Assembly: GCA_964615585.1 (NCBI GenBank)
Contig: CAZTNS010000114.1
Span: forward strand, 1 to 10,434
DNA: 10,434 nt
From: JAQIBY01 sp964615585
GTDB taxonomy: Bacteria > Bacteroidota > Bacteroidia > Bacteroidales > ML635J-15
Direction of reading: 5' to 3'
Shown: positions 1-7,966 of the stretch, in pieces
Layout: each line of letters starts with the position of its first letter
Numbering within the stretch: the first letter of the stretch is position 1
The notes under the pieces: model-generated
The model's database searches: none
The model's input: only the letters and a program-made list of their open reading frames with translations
What the model was told of the DNA's origin: nothing
Made by a program: the position numbers and the translations under genes

Positions 1-13
1 GTTCATATTAAAT

Positions 14-25
14 TGTTTATAAACA
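14..25. promoter_or_regulatory. 12-bp perfect palindrome upstream of the macroglobulin gene
   Basis: The sequence TGTTTATAAACA is its own reverse complement over 12 bases; the flanking bases do not extend it. It lies about 47 bases upstream of the candidate -7 box of the macroglobulin gene, where a regulator could bind. The surroundings are very AT-rich, so a palindrome of this length could occur by chance. It could instead belong to the end of an upstream gene outside the window. No regulator family is recognised. Confidence 0.2.
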
Positions 26-71
26 GATTATGTTTTCTGCGAAACTTCAGTAATTATATAAAAAACAATCT

Positions 72-79
72 TATATTTG
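72..79 (+). promoter_or_regulatory. candidate Bacteroidota-type -7 promoter box for the macroglobulin gene
   Basis: TATATTTG is an exact match to the TAnnTTTG -7 box used by the primary sigma factor of Bacteroidota. Transcription would start a few bases downstream, giving a leader of roughly 50 bases before the ATG at 138. The matching -33 element (TTTG-like) is poor: around 45-52 only a weak TTCAG is visible. The leader contains no strong Shine-Dalgarno sequence, which is normal for this phylum. The match is in AT-rich DNA, so this is a moderate call. Confidence 0.4.
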
Positions 80-137
80 TCATGATAAAACCTACGTGTT
101 TTTGCTTTTTTAAACATGCATCAATAAAATCAATATT

Positions 138-3100
138 ATGAAAAAGAAAAGCTGGATTTGGATTTCCGCCATTATCATTGTTATCCTCGCTGTGTTTGTC
201 GTGTTGAAATTGTTATTCGACATTGGTAAATCACGCACCGATATATCAGAATTCGGGCCTTACATTTCAGGTTACACATCGGGTATCATTTCAAAATCAG
301 CACCCATAAAGATTCAGTTGTCCGCTGATTTTGCCAAGAAACTCGGCGATATTGAAAACAGAAAAACAGACCTGTTTAAATTTTCACCTCACATCGAAGG
401 CACAGCCGGATGGACAGACTACAGAACCATTCAGTTTACACCGGAAAATGTCCTCGAATCGGATAAAACATATACAGTCGGTTTCAGGCTGGTGGACATT
501 GATACCGATATCGACAGAAAATTCAGGATGTTTGAATATGACATCAAAACAAAACCTCAGAATTTCACCGTTGACGTCACAGAAATAAAAACCATTGACA
601 AAAAACACCTCCGGTGGCAACAAGTCAGGGGTAAAATAAAGACAGCAGACACGGAAGACCTTGAAAACATCGAAAAATTGCTGGACGCAAGTTATAAAGA
701 CAAGAGCCTGAAAACCACCTGTATTCAGACAGGCGTAAATCAATTTGAATTTCTTGTTGATTCTGTTCCCAGAACAGAAAAACCCGGATCCATGACCATT
801 CATTACAACGGGAAAGCCATTGGCATTGATAAAAAAGGAGAAATGCAGATATCCATTCCTTCTCTCAGTGATTTTTTGCTGATGTCGGTTGATATCATTC
901 AATCGCCGCAGCAATACATCAAACTTCAGTTTTCCGATCCCATTCGTGAAAATCAACTTCTCGACGGCCTCATACAACTTGAAGATGATGCCTTGATCAA
1001 TTTCTCCATCCAGGATAACCTCATCAAAGTGTATCCATCTGAACGGGTAAAGGGTGAAAGAAAACTGACGGTTAACCCCGGCATCAAAAATGTACTGGGA
1101 CACCGTTTCAAAGACACCTACCTGGAAATGCTGGATTTTGTACAAATTTCACCGGCTGTACGGCTTGTTGGCTCCGGTGTTATCATGCCAAAAGCTGATG
1201 GCAAACTGGTATTCCCTTTCGAAGCGGTCAACGTCAGGGCTGTGGATGTACGCATCAGCAAAATTTATGAAAACAACATTTTACAATACCTGCAGGTCAA
1301 TGATTTTGACCAGGATTATCAGTTGAACCGTGTGAGCAAAGTGATAAAGAAAAAAACCGTTCCCCTCGACCAGACTGACGTCACAGATTTAGGAAAATGG
1401 AACCGTTATACCCTGGATTTGAATCAGCTCATCAATTCTGACCCTGGCGGTATTTACAGGGTTGACATCAACTTCCGTAAAAAGCATTCTGTTTATCCCT
1501 GCGAAGAAACAAGCACGGAAGAAAATGACCATTCGATGACAAGCACAAGATCCAGTGATGAAGATTTTTGGGACAATTATCAAAACCATTATTACAACGC
1601 AAACTGGTCAAACTGGGAACACCGCGACGACCCGTGCCATAATGCTTATTATGGTTTTCGCAGGGCCATATCCCAAAATGTCTATGCCTCTGACCTGGGC
1701 ATCATTGGTAAAAAGGGCAACAACGGATCCTTACTTGTAATCGTTACCGATTTACTTGAAGCACAACCACTGGAAAAAGTCAAGGTTGATCTTTATAATT
1801 ATCAACAACAGCTTATTTCGAGCCAGCAAACCAATAGGAATGGCATTGCCGAATTTGAGACTATTCCTGAAGAAAAGGATGAGGCATTTTTTGTTGTTGC
1901 AAGCAATGGCGATGACAAAGGGTACTTAAAACTGGAAAATGGCAGCAACCTCTCAGTCAGTGATTTTGATGTGGGTGGTACTGACATCAGCGATGGCATG
2001 AAAGGATTTACCTACACAGAGCGTGGGGTACGACGGCCAGGGGACTCCATTTACCTGGGATTCATTCTTGATGATATTAATAACTCACTTCCGGAAGGTC
2101 ATCCTGTTATGTTTGAACTGTACAACCCAAAATCACAGCTTGTGGATAAACAAGTGCAAAACCTCAATGAAAATAAATTTCATGTGTTCCGTTCAGCTAC
2201 TGAAGATGATGCCGTTACCGGCAATTATTCAGCACAGGTTACGGTGGGCGGCAAACGGTTCTATCATACGCTTCCTGTTGAAACCATCAAGCCAAACCGG
2301 TTAAAAATTGAATTGAGCCTGCAGGATGACGCCCTTTTCCACAATGAAATTAACCCTGCCAATATTTGGGTAAACTGGTTGCACGGGGCTCCGGGGAAAA
2401 ACCTGAAAGTCACCGTTTCTCTGTCATTGTATAACATGGTAACCCAATTTGATGGTTTTGAAGATTACCATTTTGATGACCTTACCAACTCTTTTGATTT
2501 TAATACCACCGAAATTCTTGATGCAACAACAGATAAAAACGGCCACATCCAGACCGACATCACCACGCCAAAATTCAGTTATGCGCCGGGAGAATTAAAA
2601 GCCAAACTCACCTTAAAAGCCTTTGAAAAAGGTGGCAATTTCAGCATCAAAGAACAACAATTCCCCTATCACCCGTTTTCTACTTATGTAGGCATGAAAT
2701 TGCCTGAATCATCCCGAGGGTACGGGAATTACCTACCCACAGGAAAAACCCATACGGTAGATATCGCAACCGTTAACAACAAAGGCAAACTCATCAGAAA
2801 ATCACATGACCTGAGGATTGAACTCCTCAAATCTGACTGGAACTGGTGGTATTATTCATACAACAACAGCAGCAGCAATTACAGCAACTCCGAACACATT
2901 GAGATCATCGAAAAAGACATCATAAAAACCAAAAACGGCAAAGCCAGTTGGGATTTAAAAGTCAACCGGGACAGTTGGGGATATTACATCCTGAAAATCA
3001 TTGACCTGCAATCCGGTCATGCCACATCCCAACGCATATATGCCGACTGGCCCGAATATGCCGGCGTGGGAAGAAAACAGGCAAAAAATGCCAATATCCT

Positions 3101-5693
3101 CCAATTCAAATCCGAAAAAGATACATACCAGGTGGATGAATCGGTAAAAATCAAATTGCCCGGCAGCAAAAACGGGCGCGCATTCATTTCCATCGAAAAC
3201 GGCAGCCGTGTGTTGGACCATTACTGGCTGGACGCTGAGGACACAGAGTCTGAATTTACCTTCATTGCCACCGAAGAGATGAGTCCCAATGTGTATGTAC
3301 ACGTGACCTTCATCCAACCTCATGAACAAACCAGCAATGACCGGCCTATAAGGATGTATGGCGTTATTCCCGTTAAAATCGAAGACAAGGAAACACACTT
3401 GCACCCCGAACTCATCATGCCGGACAAACTCCGGGCTGAATCTACGGTGGAAATTAAAGTGAAGGAAAAAGACAAGAAAAACATGACATATACCATAGCC
3501 ATCGTTGACGAAGGCTTACTGTCGCTTACCAATTTTGAAAACCCTGACCCATGGTCATATTTCTACGCCAAAGAAGCCCTGGGCGTCAGAACATGGGACA
3601 TGTACGAATGGGTCATCGGTGCTTACGGCAGCAAAATCGAAAGGCTGTTGAGCATTGGTGGCGGTGGCAGTATCGACAAAGAAGCCGCACGCAAAGCAAA
3701 CCGTTTTGAGCCGGTGGTGCGTTTCATCGGGCCTTTTCACCTCAAAGGTGGCAGAACAAACACACACAGCATAAAATTGCCCCGCTACGTAGGTTCTGTA
3801 CGCACCATGCTTGTGGCAGGCAATACTAAAGGAGCTTATGGAAACACCGAAAAAAACACGCCGGTAACAAAACCACTGATGGTACTCGGCGATATGCCCA
3901 GGGTACTTGGACCGGGGGAATCACTGCAATTGCCGGTAAACGTGTTCGCCATGGAAGACAATGTGAAAAATGTAAATGTAAAAATCAACACCAATGACCT
4001 GTTGGTTCCCCAATCGACAAGCAGCCAGAACATTAAATTCAGTAAACCGGGCGAACAAACCATCACTTTCCCGCTCAATGTTGCTGATAAAACGGGCATA
4101 GCCAAACTTGACATCATTGCATCATCGGCAAGTGAAAAATCAACCTACAGCATCGAAATTGACGTGCGGTATCCCAATCCGGTGATGAACAAAACAGAGG
4201 GCATCAGCCTTGGCAGCAATGAAACAAAAACCATGGAATTTGACCAGTTTGGCATACCGGAAAGCGCTTCCACCAACCTCGAAGTGTATGCCATACCTCC
4301 CATCAACCTGCACAAACGCCTTAAATACCTCATGAATTATCCACACGGATGTGCCGAACAGGTTATTTCTGCTGCATTCCCTCAATTGTATCTTGAAAAA
4401 TTCACCAAACTGACACCCCAGCAGAAAATGGAACATCAGAATAACATCAAAACCGCCATTTCAAAACTCAGAAAATTCCAGATGAACAATGGTGGATTTG
4501 CCTACTGGCCGGGCGGAAACAACACCAGCCTGTGGACAACAAACTACGCAGGCCATTTCCTGCTTGAAGCCAGAAAACAAGGCTACGAGGTACCTGACAT
4601 CCTGCTAAGCAAATGGAAAAAATACCAGAAAGAAAAAGCCATGAAATGGACCAACGACGGTAAAACCTCTCAGTTCATTCAGGCTTACAGATTATACACA
4701 CTGGCTTTGTCCGGTAATCCGCAACGTTCGGCAATGAACAGGCTCAGGCAAACCGAAAATCTGTATGAAAAAGCTGCATGGAGGCTTGCTGCCACCTATG
4801 AAATGACAGGCAAACACCGCATTGCAACGAACCTGATCGACGGACTGGAAACCAATGTGAATCCCTATGCCTATGGCCGTACTTTTGGGTCATCCGTGCG
4901 CGACCAGGCCATGATACTGGAAACCCTGGTGTTGATGAATGAAAAGGAAAAAGCCTTTGATGTGTTGCGTTCCGTAGCTACATCACTAGGCGAAGACCAC
5001 TGGATGAGCACACAAACAACCGCCTATGCACTGATTGCAACAGCCTTCTACATTGATGCCTATTCGGTTTCCGATAAGATTGATGTATCATATCAATTGA
5101 ATCAAAATGACAAAACCCGGATTGAAAGCGACAACCCAGTGGCACAAATGAACCTGCACAGTGTCAAACCCGAAGATAACAGTTTCCAAATTACCAACAA
5201 CACAGATGGCACCCTGTTTGTCAGGTTGGTACACGAAGGTGTTCCGCCGGCAGGAAGCGAGACAGCCTCTCACAATAAAATCAACATGAAAGTAAAATAC
5301 ATGTATCCCGACGGCACTGTCATCAATCCGGCAAAGATTGAACAGGGAACCGATTTCATTTGCGAGGTTAAGATTACGCATAACAGCTTTGAATCGTCAT
5401 TCAAAGAACTGGCCTTATCGCAGATATTCCCGTCAGGCTGGGAAATCATCAACTCACGGTTGTTCAGCACCGAAATGGGAGAAACATCTACATACACTCA
5501 TCAGGATATCCGCGACGACAGGGTTTACACCTATTTTGATCTGTACAAAGGCAAAACAAAAACCTACCGTGTGATGCTGAACGCCGGTTATGCCGGCAAA
5601 TTTTACCTCCCTGCATTCAACACCGAAGCCATGTACGACAACAGCATACATGCGCGCAATAAAGGACAGTGGGTAGAGGTTGTCAGGCCATAG
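138..5693 (+). CDS. bacterial alpha-2-macroglobulin (thioester-containing protease trap)
   Basis: This is a bacterial alpha-2-macroglobulin of 1851 residues. Such proteins trap proteases: cleavage of a bait region changes the fold and exposes a thioester that binds the attacker covalently. Residues 1-33 are a lysine-rich start followed by one hydrophobic helix with no lipobox Cys, so it is likely a periplasmic protein held by a signal anchor. Macroglobulin-like beta domains follow; the MG2-type signature YTERGVRRPGD is near 626-636. The bait-region domain ends in AIVDEGLLSL near 1120. A Gly-rich candidate bait (GGGGSIDKEAARK) is near 1173-1187. The A2M core starts with VVRFIGPF near 1192. The thioester motif is CAEQ (Cys1405, Gln1408) after YPHG, inside an all-helical domain that includes GGFAYWPGG. 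The C-terminal domain carries DIRDDRVYTYFDL, as in bMG10. Cys455 and Cys500 flank an acidic, aromatic insert typical of Bacteroidota homologues. The ATG at 138 fits because the anchor follows immediately. No pbpC gene follows. Family assignment is firm; the protease target is unknown. Confidence 0.95.
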   Translation: MKKKSWIWISAIIIVILAVFVVLKLLFDIGKSRTDISEFGPYISGYTSGIISKSAPIKIQLSADFAKKLGDIENRKTDLFKFSPHIEGTAGWTDYRTIQFTPENVLESDKTYTVGFRLVDIDTDIDRKFRMFEYDIKTKPQNFTVDVTEIKTIDKKHLRWQQVRGKIKTADTEDLENIEKLLDASYKDKSLKTTCIQTGVNQFEFLVDSVPRTEKPGSMTIHYNGKAIGIDKKGEMQISIPSLSDFLLMSVDIIQSPQQYIKLQFSDPIRENQLLDGLIQLEDDALINFSIQDNLIKVYPSERVKGERKLTVNPGIKNVLGHRFKDTYLEMLDFVQISPAVRLVGSGVIMPKADGKLVFPFEAVNVRAVDVRISKIYENNILQYLQVNDFDQDYQLNRVSKVIKKKTVPLDQTDVTDLGKWNRYTLDLNQLINSDPGGIYRVDINFRKKHSVYPCEETSTEENDHSMTSTRSSDEDFWDNYQNHYYNANWSNWEHRDDPCHNAYYGFRRAISQNVYASDLGIIGKKGNNGSLLVIVTDLLEAQPLEKVKVDLYNYQQQLISSQQTNRNGIAEFETIPEEKDEAFFVVASNGDDKGYLKLENGSNLSVSDFDVGGTDISDGMKGFTYTERGVRRPGDSIYLGFILDDINNSLPEGHPVMFELYNPKSQLVDKQVQNLNENKFHVFRSATEDDAVTGNYSAQVTVGGKRFYHTLPVETIKPNRLKIELSLQDDALFHNEINPANIWVNWLHGAPGKNLKVTVSLSLYNMVTQFDGFEDYHFDDLTNSFDFNTTEILDATTDKNGHIQTDITTPKFSYAPGELKAKLTLKAFEKGGNFSIKEQQFPYHPFSTYVGMKLPESSRGYGNYLPTGKTHTVDIATVNNKGKLIRKSHDLRIELLKSDWNWWYYSYNNSSSNYSNSEHIEIIEKDIIKTKNGKASWDLKVNRDSWGYYILKIIDLQSGHATSQRIYADWPEYAGVGRKQAKNANILQFKSEKDTYQVDESVKIKLPGSKNGRAFISIENGSRVLDHYWLDAEDTESEFTFIATEEMSPNVYVHVTFIQPHEQTSNDRPIRMYGVIPVKIEDKETHLHPELIMPDKLRAESTVEIKVKEKDKKNMTYTIAIVDEGLLSLTNFENPDPWSYFYAKEALGVRTWDMYEWVIGAYGSKIERLLSIGGGGSIDKEAARKANRFEPVVRFIGPFHLKGGRTNTHSIKLPRYVGSVRTMLVAGNTKGAYGNTEKNTPVTKPLMVLGDMPRVLGPGESLQLPVNVFAMEDNVKNVNVKINTNDLLVPQSTSSQNIKFSKPGEQTITFPLNVADKTGIAKLDIIASSASEKSTYSIEIDVRYPNPVMNKTEGISLGSNETKTMEFDQFGIPESASTNLEVYAIPPINLHKRLKYLMNYPHGCAEQVISAAFPQLYLEKFTKLTPQQKMEHQNNIKTAISKLRKFQMNNGGFAYWPGGNNTSLWTTNYAGHFLLEARKQGYEVPDILLSKWKKYQKEKAMKWTNDGKTSQFIQAYRLYTLALSGNPQRSAMNRLRQTENLYEKAAWRLAATYEMTGKHRIATNLIDGLETNVNPYAYGRTFGSSVRDQAMILETLVLMNEKEKAFDVLRSVATSLGEDHWMSTQTTAYALIATAFYIDAYSVSDKIDVSYQLNQNDKTRIESDNPVAQMNLHSVKPEDNSFQITNNTDGTLFVRLVHEGVPPAGSETASHNKINMKVKYMYPDGTVINPAKIEQGTDFICEVKITHNSFESSFKELALSQIFPSGWEIINSRLFSTEMGETSTYTHQDIRDDRVYTYFDLYKGKTKTYRVMLNAGYAGKFYLPAFNTEAMYDNSIHARNKGQWVEVVRP

Positions 5694-5744
5694 TACATTG
5701 CTGCATTGGCTAACGGATTTTAGGGATTTTTATTAGATTGATTT
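5694..5744. other. short convergent intergenic gap without visible terminator
   Basis: These 51 bases separate the stop codon of the macroglobulin gene (TAG) from the stop codon of the convergent GT39 gene (TAA, read on the minus strand). The stretch is AT-rich with T runs, but I find no stable GC-rich hairpin that would make a bidirectional intrinsic terminator. Transcripts from the two sides may therefore overlap. Confidence 0.5.
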
Positions 5745-7883
5745 TTAGTTACCTTGAGGTTTTGCAACATATAGAGGATGATAGACACTTTTGCCTTTAA
5801 AACGCTCATTCTCATCTGCTGTCCAATATTGTTGGGGGATTGTATCTAAAACAATACAACAATGCTTTCTTTCTTTTTTGTCCATTATATAGAGGGTATT
5901 TTCTTTAAAACTTTTGTCAGTAACTGGAACAATTTCATTGGTATAATAGGTCAGATAGAACAATGTTAGATTGTTTATTTTTGTTTCTTTACTATAAATT
6001 CCCCAGTTTACATCGGGATATTTGTCAATTAATTGTTTGCATTTTGCTTTGGTTTCCATATTAAAATTTTCAGTGTCTGAATAATACCAGGTCTTTCCTG
6101 ATCCTTTCCATACAACCAAAGCTATTCCGGCTATGAGAAGCATATTAACAATTTGTCTCCTGAAAATAAATGGGATTAAAACAAGCGCAAGATATAAAAC
6201 ATGAGTGTTTGCATATCCTGTTATTATGCCGGGGATAAGCAGAATAAGCAGTATTGCATAATTACGTAATGCTTCACGCCACCCGTATTTTGAAAATTTT
6301 GGCAAAATAAATAAAAGTACATCAATTAAGAGGGGAACAACCATAAGACTGTAATATGGTTGATAATAAGGACTTATGCTAAATACAGAAATTCCGATAA
6401 ATGAAAGTAGCAGCAAGTAGGAAAGTTCTTTGTTTTTTATGATCAAATACAGATTTTCGCGCATGAAAAATAAGGGGAAAAACAGTGCTGCCGGCAAAAA
6501 TGCATTTATATTAATAGCCGGAAAAGATACAAAATGCTTTATGATCACATAAAATGAATATTTATTTGCAATCATCACTTCATCAAATAACTGCTTTATA
6601 TATGGCAATGGCGAAGAGTAAGATGCATATAACAGATAATACCCCCCTGTAATAAGCAGAAATGTGAGAATACCTGACAAATGAGCAAAACTCAATATCT
6701 TACGCAATCTTTTGTGAATTAATAAAGCGAGCATTAATGATACAAACTGAAACCATAATGCAGGAATACCTTTGGTCATGAAGGCCAAAGAGGTTAAGAG
6801 ATAACCTACAACAAACAATTTGTAATACTTTTCCTGTTTGGCAAATCGGAAGTTCAGGTAAAAAACCGGTATCAGAAAAAGGACAAACAGCACATCCAGA
6901 TTTAGAATAAAGGAAAGATATGTGATAATATGCAGAGATGTTAAGAACAAAAATGCAACAAACAATGCATGTTGCCAGCCTCTGTGCTTATTAAGTAAAA
7001 TAAAAATCACCAAAGCACATATAAGCAATATGCTCACCGATATCGAACGGGTACCAGCTTCGGGATTATCATTATCTACAACAGGGATAATCAACCAGTT
7101 GAATAGAGGCGGCTTATTGTAATACTCCTCACCACTTATAGTCGGCACAATATAATTATCCTGTATTTTCATCTCAAGGCTTACCAGGGCCCTGCGTTTT
7201 TCCTCAGGTTGTTGTGCAAAAGGATATTTTCCCAGATTTAGATAAAAAACAGGGATTATTAACAGAGTTCCTGATATCAAGACTATTTTCTGGTAATTTT
7301 TTAGATATAAAGCATGTAGCTTCTTGCCTAACAACCCCTTTTTGGCCTTTAAAATAAACCTGAATATGCAAATCTTAATAAAAACTGCTTTTTTAAAACA
7401 CTTGCTCTTAAAAAATGCTGCCAGAATCAACAAAAATGACATTAAAACAAAATATACAGGTATCACAGGGAGTATCCTAAGAAGAAAACCTGCTGTTGCT
7501 ATAAATTTGTTCTTTTTAGAAAATTCAATTTTATACTGAAGATCATAATCAGTTGCAATTTCTTTTGTTAAGGACTTATTATCAATTCGGAGTAATTCTA
7601 TATTTTCATCAGCACCGGAAATCTTAATACTTTTCCATGGGCGTTGGTTTAGAAACAGTGTATCGTTTGCTGATTGTTTAAATCTAAGCCGCTTATCTCC
7701 TGGGGTTTCAGCAATTACTTCATAGGAATTATCTGCTAAAAACTCAACTCCACAAACTGCTTCTGTACGGCTATAATACACTAAAAACAAAAAAGCACCT
7801 GTTAGATGTATAAAACCAGCAATGATCAGCAATATATTTCTTGTTGTCCGCTTCATTGGTTTAAAGAAAACTAAAATTAACAT
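5745..7883 (-). CDS. GT39/ArnT-like membrane glycosyltransferase with extra N-terminal domain
   Basis: This is a polytopic GT-C glycosyltransferase of the ArnT/PMT (GT39) type. Such enzymes take a sugar from a polyprenyl-phosphate carrier on the outer face of the inner membrane and attach it to a lipid or protein. The core begins at a helix near residues 199-217. A periplasmic loop follows with EEKRRALVSLEM (227-238), then DNYIVPTISGEEYYNKPPLFNWL in two parts (242-251, 252-264); this is the family hallmark. Glu227/Glu228 are the candidate catalytic acid. A membrane segment with LAFMTKGIPALW (366-377) also fits the family. About ten hydrophobic helices continue to about 590, then a 120-residue soluble tail. 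Unusually, a helix (17-37), about 90 soluble residues, a second helix (128-158) and a basic linker precede the core. Met10 (ATG at 7856) starts MKRTTRN and is an equally good, perhaps better, start, giving 703 residues. Substrate is unknown. The gene is divergent from the GT2 gene. Confidence 0.85.
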   Translation of the reverse strand: MLILVFFKPMKRTTRNILLIIAGFIHLTGAFLFLVYYSRTEAVCGVEFLADNSYEVIAETPGDKRLRFKQSANDTLFLNQRPWKSIKISGADENIELLRIDNKSLTKEIATDYDLQYKIEFSKKNKFIATAGFLLRILPVIPVYFVLMSFLLILAAFFKSKCFKKAVFIKICIFRFILKAKKGLLGKKLHALYLKNYQKIVLISGTLLIIPVFYLNLGKYPFAQQPEEKRRALVSLEMKIQDNYIVPTISGEEYYNKPPLFNWLIIPVVDNDNPEAGTRSISVSILLICALVIFILLNKHRGWQHALFVAFLFLTSLHIITYLSFILNLDVLFVLFLIPVFYLNFRFAKQEKYYKLFVVGYLLTSLAFMTKGIPALWFQFVSLMLALLIHKRLRKILSFAHLSGILTFLLITGGYYLLYASYSSPLPYIKQLFDEVMIANKYSFYVIIKHFVSFPAININAFLPAALFFPLFFMRENLYLIIKNKELSYLLLLSFIGISVFSISPYYQPYYSLMVVPLLIDVLLFILPKFSKYGWREALRNYAILLILLIPGIITGYANTHVLYLALVLIPFIFRRQIVNMLLIAGIALVVWKGSGKTWYYSDTENFNMETKAKCKQLIDKYPDVNWGIYSKETKINNLTLFYLTYYTNEIVPVTDKSFKENTLYIMDKKERKHCCIVLDTIPQQYWTADENERFKGKSVYHPLYVAKPQGN

Positions 7884-7929
7884 TTTAATCCATAGATGAA
7901 AAATATTTTACTATTTTTATCATTTTAAC

Positions 7930-7939
7930 AGGTTAACCT
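7930..7939. promoter_or_regulatory. 10-bp palindrome in the divergent glycosyltransferase intergenic region
   Basis: AGGTTAACCT is a perfect 10-base palindrome in the 83-base gap between the divergent GT39 and GT2 starts. A partial direct repeat of TTAAC precedes it (TTAACAGGTTAACC). Its central position would suit an operator that controls both transcripts. It may equally be chance. No clear TAnnTTTG promoter with a proper -33 element could be fixed on either strand; near matches end with C instead of G. Confidence 0.22.
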
Positions 7940-7966
7940 TATAAAACAATTATATTTCAAGAAGTT

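Noticed and set aside
384..1145. Open frame of 253 codons on the minus strand
   Set aside because: It lies entirely inside the macroglobulin gene, whose protein has recognisable domains in the plus frame; the antisense translation shows no family motif.
2861..2885. CAACAACAGCAGCAGCAA-like trinucleotide run
   Set aside because: It is short and imperfect and encodes an Asn/Ser-rich loop after WNWWYY (residues 901-906) in the macroglobulin; it is not a real repeat array.
7951..7958. TATATTTC as a -7 promoter box for the GT2 gene
   Set aside because: It mismatches TAnnTTTG at the last base, lacks a -33 element, and would leave almost no leader before the ATG at 7967.
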